This document shows, in pieces, positions 12,789-26,071 of a DNA stretch of 64,000 nucleotides; within the stretch, counting starts at the first letter, position 1; each line of letters starts with the position of its first letter. Source of the stretch: Piscicola geometra. Taxonomy: Eukaryota > Annelida > Clitellata > Hirudinida > Piscicolidae. The translations under genes were made by a program, and so were the position numbers. Below the pieces are notes generated by a model. It was not told the origin of the DNA. It worked only from the letters and a program-made list of their open reading frames with translations, and did no database searches. Where the stretch lies: positions 7,851,361-7,915,360 of the forward strand of contig OX030960.1 in the NCBI GenBank assembly GCA_943735955.1, in the 5' to 3' direction.

Positions 12789-13542
12789 AAAAACCAACCT
12801 AAGATGGCTCTTATTGAGTATTGTCTGCACTCGGCTTTAAACGTATTGTTTTTGTGTCTATGTTTCTGGTAGATGTATTGCTGCTCGCGTTTGGAACTGT
12901 GTGGAGTGTAGGGCTTGTTGGAGTGGTGAAAGCGATGGAAGTGGTAGCTCGCGTTGAAGAGAGGCGGATCAAAGCCGATAGCCTCCGTTGAAAAGTCCAT
13001 CTGGCTTCCGAGCGAGATGACCGGCTGATCTCCCATCTCCGCCCATTGAGACACCTGCCTCAAGTGACCGCAAGGAACGTAGTCAAAGGCAAGGGGGTTT
13101 TTGTCGGAAAAGTAAAAACCTAAAACGTCTCCTTGCTTCACGGGGATTTGTTCTTCCCGACGCAGCAGTATTTTTTGATATCGTAACGAATGCGCTTTCA
13201 AGAAGGTTTGACCGACGAGGGTATAACTTTTAGAAAAACTCATAATTTTTGAATTCAAGTTGTAGCGCTTTGAGAAGTTATAAATCGACGAGTAATAATT
13301 GTGGAGATAAAAACGAGGTCGATAAAGTCGTTTTGGAGTCTGAACTTTCAACTTTATCTTCGCAGGTCTCCAAATCTGCAGGTACACCGAGTGTTGCTGA
13401 GAGATTATTTTCACGAACACCTCCCACGCCACCACCACTGCGTCTGAGAGGAAACTTTGCGACGGTTCGGGAATGCAGGCTCTGCTGGAGACGTGGTCTT
13501 TGCTGGATCTCAGCTTCGCATCGTGACCCAGGGCTCGAGTGC
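12789..13542 (-). CDS. Exon with GDV-GFY extracellular-type domain
   Basis: Minus-strand exon, probably from the acceptor ATCGACAG at 13543 to the donor GTGAGT at 12788 (754 nt). A weaker alternative donor, TTAG|GTTGGT, would end it at 12799. Visible features: ACIPEPSQSFLSDAVVAWEV, VYLQIWRP, a 45-residue basic low-complexity insert, then YTLVGQTFLKA, IPVKQGDVLGFYF and NPLAFDYVPC. The order WEV..LQ(V/I)WRP..(Y/F)TLVG..I-V-x-GDV-GF..DY resembles a beta-rich module found near WSC/PKD1-type regions of large invertebrate surface proteins; this is pattern recognition, not a search. The start phase matches the end phase of exon 22420-21511, so the two can be one gene. The His/Lys-rich C-terminal part is unrecognised. 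Confidence 0.5.
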
Positions 13543-16500
13543 CTGTCGATGGGTTGGAGCTTGAGTACTACCCATATATGGAAATGTTTTTTGTGTGAAT
13601 ATTTTATTGAGTAGTTGCAAGTTTTAGAATATTTTAGAAAAATATATTGCCTTGGAAAGATGCATATGAATGAAGTTAATAAAAATTACATCAAAAATCA
13701 TTAATTATGAAATAGTGGTTATTTAGTTAAAAAAATATATTTATAAAAACTTTAAAACGTCAATCACACAACTAGTAATATATTATTTTATTTGTATATG
13801 ATTTGAGGAATAACAACGGCATTGAGACCACAACGACGTCAAAGTGGCTACGTCGCTGTGCAGAATGTCTTGTTTGAGAGCTCCTCAAACAAATCCCCGT
13901 AATATCTCGGCCATGATTTAAGGCCCCCTCCAAGAGCGCATGCCATCCTGATGCCCATGCTAATTTATCTGCGTCCCAAACTTGCAATTTATGGAAAAAT
14001 GCATTAACGCCATGCGACTCGAAAAGGCGAAATCATACATCAAATTATTTGCGTAATCGTTTTAAAAATGTATTTTAACGGTAGTTTGGGAATTTATTGA
14101 GCAATTCAAGGGGTGAGATGATTTTGAATAGTTTTTTCAAAATGGAAGGATTTCTAAAATCTAAAGTCTCTGTTTTAATATATTTGAAGAAAAAGCCTGA
14201 ATGCGACTAGTTTTTAAGTTATTTTCTAATTTTTCAAATGACTTCCGTTATTTTGAAATGTTCAAGAAGAAATTGACAGTTTTATCAATACGTATTGAAA
14301 ACAAAATCTCTTATATTCAGTTCTGTTTAAAGTTAAAAGCTTTAAAATTTTGTTTAATGATTTTATAATTTTGAAAAGTTTTATTTTAAGAATAAAAATA
14401 AAAAATAAAAATAGAAACACGAAACAAAATATGAAGAAATAAAAATATAGATTACTCCAGAAAACTCGGTTCATGAGAAATCATACCTGAATGAAGCATT
14501 AAGGAAAAGGCATGCGTGAACCGAAATAGCAAATATTCTGCAAGATCGGACAGGTTTTTATAGAAGAAGCTCCAATAAATTATACTGATTGCACGGCGAA
14601 GATGGATTGATGGTGAGGAAAAGATGAATGGGAAAAAACGGTTGGATGCTGAAAGAAGATATGTAGAAAAATAGACGGATGCTAGAAATACGACGAATGG
14701 AAAAAAAGATTTTGTGTAGTGGATTGCTGGTGGGGAAGATTGATTGTGGGAAATTATTCTTGGATTTAAAAGTCTTGATAGATTCGTGACGTGAGATGAA
14801 GGGTTAGGTAATATATATTAACGTTTCAAACTATTTTTAAAATTTTAAAACACTCTATTTAAATCAATAAATAAACAAAATATTTTATCTAAAACAAAAC
14901 ATTAATACTCAATACTATCTTAGTTAGCTTAGGTTGTGTTGTTGGGGGCTCGCAAAACTTTGTTAGTTCAAAAAACGAAATTCTTGCCTCTCTGAAACTA
15001 CCTGGCTTTAAAGACTTATTTGGAAAAACCAGATGTTCAAAAAGCGATTTCAAAAAGAGTAAGCGATTCCTATTTACTTGAAAAAAACATGAAAAGATTA
15101 CCAACTCTTTGAAGACTTACACAAACGTCTTTACAACATCACTACACAATGACTGACTGATGCAAGGTGAATGTACTACAACTATCTCACAATGCACCCC
15201 GACCAGCTTTGGCATGTGTCATATTTTCTTTTTTATGCCAAAGAGTTTTATTTTTTATAGTTTCATATTGTTTTTGTAAATACGGTACAAGTTTCTTAAG
15301 AGGTCTATCAAGCGATTTGATCTTGAAAATATTTTTCAGATTATTGGATTGGGCTATTTTTTATAATATTTATACATTAGATAGTATTTATCTATATTGT
15401 TTTATGTTTGAAAACCAATGTATTGAAATAGCCACAAGCAATAACTGTTATTAATCTTTCCGAGTCGACCCACTTAAGGGACACTTCAAAAGCCTATTAG
15501 AAAAACACTTCCAAGTATCTTAAGTCGCCGTCTCAAAAGAAGCCAACCCATATTTTTCCGGAACGTTTCATTTCTGAATATTTTATATTTTCTTTGGCGA
15601 TTTTTAGTTTTTTTTCAATATTTTTTTAAATCTATTATATTGTTTTTTTTCTCATTTCCCAATGAGTTCTTATTGGATCTGTTTAGTGATTTTTATTTGT
15701 ATTCATATTAGAATTGTTTATGAGTCTATGATTATTTTTTGCCTATTTTTAAACAGTTATGTGGATTTGCTATTCATTTATGAACACATAAATATTTTTT
15801 TTCCAAATACTTTTATTGAATTTTTGATCTTTAATATTTTTCTATAATAAAAATGAGCTAACGCCTTTGAATAGGAAAAAACATAAATAAAAAAGTTTTT
15901 CGGTCGTTACTTCTGGTCAAAAGAATCATTTTTTCATCAATATTTTAATAATTTTCAAATAAAGAAAGAAAACTTTTTCAATAAAATGTAAAAAGATTAG
16001 AGTATTCGATATTTATTAAAAAACTATCTTTATAGTTCTCTTCAATCAATTAACTTTCAAATTCAAGTATAAATTTTTTTAAAGTGAAAAAAAATTATTT
16101 ATGAAATTACATTAAATTTAATCTTTCGAAAACAATTGCTCACCATTTCTATAAAATACTTTAATAAAGTCACGTAAAATGACGCTACGGCTTAATTTTA
16201 TATGCCAGCCACCTTCTGTCTTTATGAACAGACCTTTCCAATATCAAGAATCTAAGTTCTAAAATGTGATAGATGAATCGTTCTCGATATGAAAATTTGT
16301 GTTGCAAAGTTCTTAGACTCTATGATTTATGGCGCAAATTTTCTAGTAAGATAATTTTTTTTTATGAAAATACTAATTGTCTTACATAAAATGTAAACTT
16401 TTAAATACCCTTATATTAAAAATAAATGAATATTGAACTTAAAACTATGATTTCAAATTCAATTCGCAAGCGATGTACGTCCCAGGTCCTCTTGGAATCG

Positions 16501-16620
16501 AAACGTCTCTTTAGAGTCGTATCGTTTGAGTTGAGTGTCGTTTTATGGGATGCGTAACAATCAGAGAGAGACTGTCAAGGCACTACATGCATATCTCCTC
16601 AGTGATCGATCTGTACATAC

Positions 16621-16666
16621 ACGTCTCTATACACGTCCCTATACACGTCCCTATACACGCTCCTAC
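16621..16666. repeat. Short 12-bp tandem repeat
   Basis: About four copies of ACGTCCCTATAC with single-base changes. Confidence 0.8.
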
Positions 16667-17810
16667 AGTCTATGGGCTGTTCATGCCTCCCTCCCTGCAC
16701 TGCATGAATATTCATCGATGTTCGCTCGCCTTTGAACGCTGATAAGTTACTTAAGAAGGAATGACAACCGTGGTATTGTCTCGATTGAGAAAATAACAGC
16801 TTGTAGCGGCGAGCTGGAGAGTTATCGTCATTTCAACCCTTCTATTGGATTTGTGAGTAATCAGACCATATGAAACATTCCAAGCCTTGTGTGGTGCTTA
16901 ATGCAATCGTTTTATACATCATAGATTTTCAATGAAGAATAAACAATGCCGAACTCTACACACATATTATCCTTTTTTTAATTAAACCATAAAAATATTT
17001 ATTTTGTTTTATTATTTAATAAACGATTAAAAAATCATGATAAACAAGTTTATCCACATTGAGTCGAAATTTGGCAGTCTTTTTCGGCAGCAAGCCTGTT
17101 GTTGATGTGACAGACTTGTAAATCACAGGCTGATGAGACACGTCGGATCTTTTTCACTAATACGCTTGCCATTCAATTACTCATGTGGATTTTTTTGTAG
17201 ATAATTCTTTTTTGTTGTTTTAAATGTTATTTTTTTAAAGTTTTTAATACTTCAAGTTCAAAACTGGGGTTTTAATTTATGTAAAGATTTGAAAATTTAA
17301 TTTGGAGAAAAAATAACACGCAAAATTTAAATTAACTTCGAAAATGTTCATTATATATTGATATACATATAACAGATCTATTGAAGGCAATAAAAAGATT
17401 TGAAAAAAGATTGTTAAAAAAAGTCTCTAAAAACTATGGCAAAAGATGAAAAAATTCATAGAAAACGGAAGTTGACGGTGAGTAGATTGGAAAGATATGT
17501 TAACACAGTCCATTATCAAATGTTGGGTTGACGGCTCACAAATGAAAACTTGTTGTTCAACTGAAAACTAATCATTTATCATTCATTTTATGAACTTTGA
17601 GAGTACCAGTTTAATTTTGATTTTCTTTAACATCTTTTTTTTTCTTTCACTAAAAAAGCTTTTAGTGTTTTAATTCATCTGAATTTTTATTTAAATGATT
17701 TTAAATTCCTCAAAGCAGTTTAACGTTTCTATGAAAAATATTTTAAATTTCGGTTTAAAAAAGTAAATTTGTTTAAATTTTTTAAAATTATATTTTGGTG
17801 AGTTTGTATC

Positions 17811-18164
17811 CAGCGGCGGTAATCTGCTACAAATCTTGGGGAGGTGGAGGGTTCTACCCAGCCTGAACAATTTTGGAAAGGGAGGCATGAAGTTTGGAGC
17901 CTCCTCCGCCTCTTTGAAAACTATTTTTAAACTTTTTTTAATGAATATTCAAGTAAGCAATGAATAGTTTTGTTTAGACAGCTATCACTATAACTACACA
18001 TACTCACAATGTATTATTAAAGAAACATTCTGTTTTATGCTATGGATGACGATTATGCTCGTATAAAAACAAGAGTTTAAAAATGTTTTTTATTGAAAAA
18101 AGTAGAGGGGACCCCCTTACAACCAAAAAGTGAGGGGGTTTGGAACCCAGGATCGCCGTCCGTG
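17811..18164. mobile_element. hAT-like MITE, family 1, long copy
   Basis: Begins CAGCGGCGGTAATCTGCTAC and ends GGATCGCCGTCCGTG. The ends are degenerate inverted repeats (about 9 of 14). Flanks TTTGTATC / TGTGTAAC agree at 6 of 8 positions, fitting the 8-bp target duplication of hAT elements. The ends match the 165-bp copy at 59446-59610. No transposase is present. Confidence 0.6.
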
Positions 18165-18212
18165 TGTGTAACGACTCTCAGTCTGACCCAATGATGAGTA
18201 CTCAGTTGTAAC

Positions 18213-18518
18213 CAGGGCTGGATTTGTGGGGGGGGTCAGGGAGGGTTCAACCCTCAAGCAAAAAAAGACCCGTTCTATGAAAATATAAAATGAGTTGTAA
18301 GCGGGTCGAAATCAAAGGTGTTTGTGGTATTTGTTGATAATATAATTACATGAAAGCATTAATTATAAATATTTAAATAAAGAAAACATTTAATTGTGTT
18401 ACGATGCGAAATGAAAACTTAAAATCAGTGTGAGTTATCATATGCGATGTACATCAGCAAGAACTTTTCAAAGTAAAAAAAGTCTGACCTTTGACAAAAT
18501 TGGACAAATCCAGCCCTG
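18213..18518. mobile_element. hAT-like MITE, family 2
   Basis: Perfect 15-bp terminal inverted repeats, CAGGGCTGGATTTGT at 18213-18227 and its complement at 18504-18518. Flanking 8-mers GTTGTAAC and TTTGTAAC match at 7 of 8 positions, the size expected for a hAT target duplication. The 306-bp element has no coding capacity and lies 48 bp from the previous MITE. Confidence 0.75.
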
Positions 18519-21510
18519 TTTGTAACCATGGCTAATGACTAAATCATAAGAATAAAGTATTAAATAATGTTTTACAAACGAATCTTCAAAACTGGACAAG
18601 ATCATTTTGAGGAGGTTCTGCTTTCACCAGCATTAATTTCTTTCGATTTATGAGGCCGTGTCGAAAATTGCGCCCATAAATCCACTTTCGGAAAGTGCTT
18701 AAATAATTCAAAAGTAATTCTACTATGATTGTGATGCATTAAAAGTTCAGGTTTAAAAAATATATAACGAATTTGTCTACACCTATTTATCATTCGAAAT
18801 TGAGATTAATTTTGAGTGGGATAAAGAGAGCCAAAGTTTATCATAAACAGGATTCTTCCAAAAGCTATTAAGCCGCTTCTGAAGTTATAAACTATAACTA
18901 CATTTCTTATATGAACTACAACCTATATTTCTAAAAGGCATCTTGCACTCATCTTTGATCGTATAAAGATCATTGAATGTCGAATTGTCAAGCGTGTGTG
19001 GACAGAGACTTTATTTGAAAATTTGCGTTCCGAGTTCATATCTAAAAAAAATATTATTAAAATGTATTAATCTAAAAAAGTAATATTATTCTCTTTAAAG
19101 TTCAGAAGTTTTTTTATTTTCTATTTCTGATTTAGTTGTGAATTGAACAAAACAGGCGACTCCGCCTTTTGAAAGAACGTGTTTTCCCTTCTTGGAAGCT
19201 TTTTCTTGTTTTATTTCCGAGCATTTCGGATGCCCTTTAATGCATTTGAAATCATTGAATTTTTTCTTTTCTTTACAAACTGGATAATCAGTTTTTGTTG
19301 ATTTAATTGTTCTGCGCAATGTTTTTAGAGTATTTTAATTATTTCTTTTTCAAGAACTTTATGTTTATTTTTCAATTTAGAATTTTTCCGTCATTCTCTT
19401 TCGTATCGCTGTCACGAATCTATCAAAATACACTCGAAAAATTGAATTTTGAAATGTCAGATATTTTTATTTCATTACTTAAAGAAGTTCTAAATTTATT
19501 AACAAAAACTTTTAATCACATTCCCGGAGTGACGAGTGTCAAATTCAATAATGCAAACAAGCAGACGCAATCAGCGATCATTCATTCGTCTCCTCTATAA
19601 CCACTTTCTTATTTATCGAAAGCAATCATCTGTTTGCTCAGATTCCAATATTTAACTGTTCGTGCCTTTTCCCGTTCATCGCCAAATTGAGGACTAAACT
19701 GTTCAAACCTCGATGTTGAATGTTTTAGATGCATGTAAAAGGCAATTTGAATGCAAATTTTTTCTCAAGCTTCTATTGAAGAGTAGTTTAAGACCTAGTT
19801 TGAGATTTGGTTCTTCCGGTTGAGAAGGGGTCAAGGTCGGTTGAGTTATGAGCCAGTAAACTGACCCGCTCTTGACTTGCTCTTTTAGCTCTTTGTCGTT
19901 TGGCTTTTTATTTCTTGTATTGTATCCTGAGTTATATGCGCTGTGTTGTGCACTAAAAGACGTTGATGAACTTTGAAAGAGATTATCAAAACTGTGAGTG
20001 ATAACAAGGTGTCAATGCGAAAACATGATATGAACATTTAAAAATTTTCATATCATCGAAGTTAATTCAAAAATTGCTCGAGTATTTTAAGAAATTAAAC
20101 TTCAAAATTTTCTTTCTGGAATATAAGAATTATTTGGGTTGACAGATTCGTCAGCATCAAATGCGGGTTCTTCGAGTGAAAAGAATCGTGGAAAAATAAT
20201 ACTTTTTATTTTAAGAAATACAAAATGCCGAAATTGACTATAAAAATGTCGACATAGACTACAAAAAATGTTGACATTGACTATAAAAATGCTTTAATTG
20301 TTTAATCAGAGTCGCAAATTGTTAATCAAGAAAATCAGAAAAAAATAAAAGTCGGCAGCTGATTTTAGTCTAGAATAAATAGGACATTTATCATTACCAG
20401 AACGTCTCTCAGAGATCACTGTGAAAGAACCACCAAATGACCTGTCAAGAGTGCCCGAACCATTTATCCGGGATTATGATAATAAATGAATTCCATCAGA
20501 CGAGAATAAATTCTACGCTGGGCGAAGAATTATGGTCGTAATGGATGGAAAACATCTTTTGGAAAACAAAAATCCTTTTTTCAACGGTGGATTTCTTTGA
20601 TTGATGCAATTACGTCATTTTTAAGGGCTTTCATTGCGCCTCCTAAACACCAAGATGCCGGATAGAATAAATAATATTCGGAATATTCTCGAACGTATGA
20701 AAATCTCTTTCTTCCCATATTTATGTTTCAATGGACTTTCATATGTCTCGCTTCCAGACCACTTTTAATATTTTATTTGCAATTCCTCTTACGATAAGCC
20801 GCCGTAGTAATTAATCTTTTGAACCGATCAGCATTGCAAAGCACCGATGTTTGGAAAAAGAGAAATGAGTTTTGGAGTAATGGATTTAAACATTTTATTT
20901 ATTCACATTTAGATTACAATTGAATTTTATTGCTTCGTTGCGGGTTTACTCTATATGAAAAAAGACTTGTTACAAGTATTCAAAAATCAATTTTCATGCA
21001 CCGAATGATTCGAGACAAATCTTCGCTCAGTTAAATAAAGTCAATAAACTCTATTAACCCAAGAGCCAGTAATCCTATAAGCTGGATAAGAGATCATATA
21101 TGAATGCAACGAGTGTTTGTATATTTAATATCAAGAAGCATTTCTAGGGTTTCTTTATGTAGTTTCCTAAGCGATGTATCTACATAATATAATCTATTTA
21201 TTTATTCATCGGTCTTGACTAATTCACTTTATCAGTAAGCACGACACAGTCCTGAAACCGTTTTTGAGCTTTCCAGCTATTGAAGAAGCTTTTGCATCTA
21301 ACATCTTGAAAGTATGCAGACTCATTCGTTTCAGAGAAAAATTGAATACGCGTTTATATTACGATTATGAAAGCTTGTTTTTACACATTTATGAAATCAT
21401 TAAAAAAATATGTAAAAAAAGAAAGCTTTAAAAAAATAGATACAACATATTTTTTTCTCCTAAAAAACAAATACTTTATAAAGCACTGCTACAAATTCTT
21501 ACAAACTCAC

Positions 21511-23682
21511 GGGCGGGCGGCGGACACTGTGCCACTTTGGCATATGCGTAGTAGTAGGAGCCTCTGAAGGTGTAAGCGTTCGAGGCGTTCGTTGAGCCGG
21601 AACACGTCCAAGCGTCCTTGTCGCCTGGTTCGAAACTAAAGGTTTTGATCACCACAGGACTCTTCTCGATGCCTTGTATTCTTTTTATTTCTGTTTCTTT
21701 TTTTGGGTTCTCTGAGCTTTTGATGTTTTCATCGTTGAATAGATTGGAAAGTTGTTTGTAGGCGGTGGTGTGTGAGATGTTGTTGTCTTGGTAGTTCAGC
21801 GTGAGATTGTCTGGTCTGAGTCTATCAAGATCTGATGAATCTGAGTGGGTAGGAAGTTGCTTGTAGGAACCACAAGTCATTCGGAGCGTTTCGGTGTTTT
21901 CGTAGTTGAAACCCCGCTGGAAAGTTCCGCCACTCGAAGCATGGAAGCACTCGAGAAAGTCTCCGTTGTTCGAGAGACGGATCAAGTTTTTAGTGGTGCA
22001 GTCGTTGTGGTATTCCATGTTCACGATCCACTCTTGGCCGGAGGAGGGCTGGAAGACGATCAGGTACGAAGGTTGCCAAGCCGCTGTGGAGTGGAAGGTC
22101 AGTTGGACGTCGGTCAAGACGCACAAGTCGGTGTATGAGAGCGTGTTGAGGAGGTGGATGTCACTGTCAGAGAGCATAGAGCCGTGGTAGATCTGTTTGT
22201 CCTGGTCTTCATGCACCCAGTCGTCTCCTTGCCGATCCTTACCCACCCTCACCCACACCGAGCCGTCCCTCCGGACACTCACATACACTTCGCCACTTTT
22301 TCCTTCGTTCCCGTGCGGATCTTCTCTCAATTTCTTTTTCTCCAACTTTTCCTCTTCCAATTTCTCTCTCAAAGCAAAAGACGCTCCATTAACAACCCTT
22401 TGTCGGTCGTGAACTTGATTCTGAAATTAAATTGCAAAGTAAGTTATTACTTTTGCGTTTTGTATATTAAATTTAAATTTGCTTTACAATGCAAAAAATA
22501 TTCTCTTACCATGCTGAGATTTTTAAATTTCGCTTTTTTCGTTTTTTCTTCTTTACTTTTTTCTTGAAATGAAATGTAAAAATAATGAATTTTAAAATAA
22601 TAAAACAAGATTCTATGTAAATTGACAGTTTGTTTATCCTCTCCCAAAACCCGACTTTAATATAAAGTTACTTAATAAAGTTTATCGCACGGCCTTTATT
22701 GTTCTTAGAATAAAAATAGCATGAGGTATCGTGAAACGATCTAATCTGGTATATTACTCCCAAGCTAACACCACTGTTCTTTTAAACTATGTTTGGTAAA
22801 TTTTCAAGATTTAAGATTGTTCAAGGCCCTTTTATTGTGTTGTTACGTCAAGCTGCACACTCCACATTTTTTAAATCCTTTTTAAATCATTTTAAAATTA
22901 GTTTTAGGAATTTGGAAAAAAGTTTAATTGTAAAAAATGTTTAACTGCAAAAAGATTTCGATATTCGATACTTATTTGAGTTTAATTGAAATTCAACTCA
23001 CTTATTGAGTAATGACGTGATATCTAAAAAAAAAAGTAATAGTGGATCAATTAACTTTTCTTTTCAATCTATTTTTTCAATTTATTTTTTAAAATATTGC
23101 TTTCAGTCTTGGAGAAAAACTTTCACACTTTGTTAGTCAACTGACCGACAGATGGACAAAATTTGTCGGTCAATTGTGACCTTTGTCAATCCAAGTTTGA
23201 ATTTTTTTGAAAATTATTATTTCAAAGATTAATTTTAACACGCTTAAAAAATGTGTTGTAAATTTAATTTTTTTAGTATAATGATGAGCAGTCGATTATT
23301 TTCGAATGATTCACGTATTTTTCAATGATATTCCACAAAAACAGTTTCGTTTCAATAACTCAAAAACAAAATCAGCAATAATTCCAGAAAAAAAATATTA
23401 AAAAATTATTTTCTTTTTTACCAAAAAGAAATTTGAATGATTTTTTAATTCTGAAAATCACTGTCAGTCTTACGAACCGACCAAACGGATTTCGTTGTCG
23501 GTATTTTGCCTTATCCTCGGTATAAACCAGCGGGCTTTTGCCATGGCTGCAATTTAAAATCAAATAAAATTATTAATTATCTCCCGCATTCAAACATTTA
23601 TTTTTAGACTTCAGACTCACCAGCAATGGGACCACCCTCCTTGGAGTCGTCAAGCCTCAACAACACATAGCCGCTGTTCATG
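21511..23682 (-). CDS. PLAT-like domain exons of a surface protein
   Basis: Proposed minus-strand exons: 23682-23621 (ATG at 23681, MNSGYVLLRLDDSK...), 23546-23474, a 4-nt micro-exon 22513-22510 and 22420-21511, all with AG/GT borders and compatible phases (1, 2, 0). The large exon starts with a charged helix (LREKLEEEKLEKKK). It continues VYVSVRRDGSVWVRVG, HGSMLSDSDIHLL, LTDVQLTFHSTAAW, PSYLIVF and GQEWIVNM. This order (V-x-V at the start, a G-x(3)-D segment, L-x(2)-V-x-L-x(2)-H, P-S-x-L, then G-x-x-W) fits a PLAT/LH2 beta-sandwich, which usually binds lipids or membrane partners. A Cys-bearing region follows (WTCSGS, VAQCPPPA). Phase 1 at the end fits exon 13542-12789. The micro-exon could instead be the end of a first exon whose ATG abuts the intron. 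Whether 23682 is the true start is uncertain. Confidence 0.5.
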
Positions 23683-25871
23683 CTGCACCAATCTTAATTG
23701 TGAAAGTTTATAAATTTTAATTTTTACAAATCCAATTAAATATAATATTAAATTAATATAATTACATAATTGGATTGATAAATATTGGACGAAAAATAAA
23801 ATACTCAGTAGTTTATTGTGTGATGTGCAATGAATCTGAATAGAATCGATGTAACGATGAATGGGATTAAATGGTATGTCTTTGTTTATATTCCTAAAAT
23901 GAATAAGAAAACTTCTCAAGGTTAAAGAATAGAAGTATGATTAAACTCAAAATCTTTAGTTTACTTTCAATTTTTTTTCTTGTTAAAAAAAATAAATTAT
24001 AGCTATTCGCGCAAATGAAATGGACTTATTGATTTGGTATCCAAGCGTTCTTTAAGAAACTTTATTAAACTCTAATTTTACATAAAAAGAATATGGACGA
24101 AAAAGTAAAGGCAAAATTCAGAGAATTTACTTAGAAACAGAAACTCACATTGATTTTTTTGTTCTGTCTCATTTTAGTATTTGTCCTATTTTAGAATGGA
24201 AAAAATCTCGAAACTTCATGTTCAAATATCTAGGAATTCTTACTTTTCATCCCATCCGAACATCATGCACTATATTCTAACTCAGCTAGGGTTAGAGTTT
24301 GAATTTTTAACAAAAATAAAAATTATGTTTGAGTATAAAGTTTTTATTACACAGTACCATTCTAAAATGAAACTATTGATAAAACTTATATTAAAATTTA
24401 TTGGCAAAATTCAAATTAAATTCTAGAAGATCTCGCTTCACAGGAATTTTTTTCATAAGCCAAAGCTAAAATAGGAACTAAAAAACATTCGAATTTTCTA
24501 CTAAGATTACTTACATTTTTTATTTAAAAAATAAGAAAAATTGAAAACAAAGAGAAGACATTGTTGATATGTCAAGACGTGTGTTAAGAAAAAACAAAAC
24601 CATCCTTAAGACTGTAGTCTACAGTTGATTGTTATATCAAATAAGTGGATGTAAATGGAATCGGAAAAACGATGAAAAAGACAATAAGAAAAAGCCTTTG
24701 GGGATGACACAAGAGGTGTTTATTCATGCAATAGAGAGGAGGGTTGTCTGGTGAATATGAAAACGTAGCAATTTGCCTCTAAAAGACTGAAAAAAATGAT
24801 AATCATATAAGCCTTTTAACCATAAGCCAGCTCAAAGCTGAGTGTCAAAAGATTTTTTTCCCTCTAAGTGATCCCGATTAATTAATTAACAAGAGAAATA
24901 AGTTAGGCGGATGCTGATAAATGGCTTAATAATTATAAAAGCTGATTAGTTGTGATTAAACTCTGTACGAAGAATGCAGCTTAGAGGTAGTATGTCTAGG
25001 AATATAGCTCCATAACACTTAGATTCAAGGCGCAAAGTAGAATGAACTCCATCAAGATGAATGATCAATTCCTCAGGGCATCGAGGAAGTGAAATGTGTG
25101 GTGAGTAATTAGAAATAGCCCGTTAATGAAGATTATTCCTTTATCCACTTGCTAATTCAAGGTGATTAAATGCGAGGTAGACTTCCAAAAAAGAAATTCT
25201 AATAGTATACTTTTTTGGATGGAGAATACATTTCTCGATGTAAATGTTTGTGAGTAAAAAAAATCGTGTAAAGGAAAATATTGTAATTATTAGTCTAGGC
25301 TGAAAGATTTTTAGTTAGATTATCTATTCCGTGTCAGAATATTAATCCGATGAAGTCCGTATTAATCACATGATTTTTGACTGAAGCTTTTTTGATGGTG
25401 CACTGCGGCGCTGATAATTCAATTAAAAGTTTTCAGAATCTGTAAATCTCATTGTAAAATGGTTTTAACAAATTATATTTTTAAAAATTGATTTGATTAT
25501 AAAAAATTAGTATAAATGTTGATCTTCTTGTTATTTTACTTATTTCATAAGAAAGACCTCTCATTTAAACTTAATGTTTCATCAACGCCTTCTCCTAAGC
25601 CTAGGACCTAAGGATGCATTCTACTTTGAATTGCTTTAGTCACTAGAAACCCTTTGATGGCAGACTGCATTACTCGAGAGCTTCAAGCATTTCAGTTGAA
25701 CTATTCAAAGTGGCGCTCACATGCTTTCACCTCACTCAAGAGATCCGATCACGGAACATTCACCTTCTCCAAACTTACTTTTCCAATTAGGTGCGACTTA
25801 TAAGGCATGAAAAGCTTCTTTATTTCTTCGTTAAAGAGAAGAAATTTTTTTTGAAAAATAAAATCTAGTAT

Positions 25872-26071
25872 NNNNNNNNNNNNNNNNNNNNNNNNNNNNN
25901 NNNNNNNNNNNNNNNNNNNNNNNNNNNNNNNNNNNNNNNNNNNNNNNNNNNNNNNNNNNNNNNNNNNNNNNNNNNNNNNNNNNNNNNNNNNNNNNNNNNN
26001 NNNNNNNNNNNNNNNNNNNNNNNNNNNNNNNNNNNNNNNNNNNNNNNNNNNNNNNNNNNNNNNNNNNNNNN
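25872..26071. other. Assembly gap (200 N)
   Basis: Exactly 200 Ns between CTAGTAT and AGTATAC. The round number suggests a placeholder length, so real distance and content here are unknown. Confidence 0.99.

Larger units (their letters stand above)
13543..21510. other. Non-coding (probable 8-kb intron) with MITEs
   Basis: The exons on either side join in frame, so this is likely one intron. It contains a 12-bp tandem repeat (16621-16666) and two hAT-like MITEs (17811-18518). G+C-richer unique segments lie at about 13790-14020, 16440-16900 and 19640-20800. The first includes a perfect TGTTTGAG/CTCAAACA hairpin. I see no further exon. A Cys/Lys-rich frame at 19095-19319 is unsupported. Confidence 0.4.

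Noticed and set aside
19095..19319. Cys/Lys-rich 74-codon frame (minus)
   Set aside because: It has no ATG start and no splice signals or similarity. Exons on both sides join in frame without it.
19751..19758. ATGCAAAT octamer (also 31412, 38416, 51203) as POU3 target sites
   Set aside because: In sequence this A+T-rich, several exact octamers per 64 kb are expected by chance.
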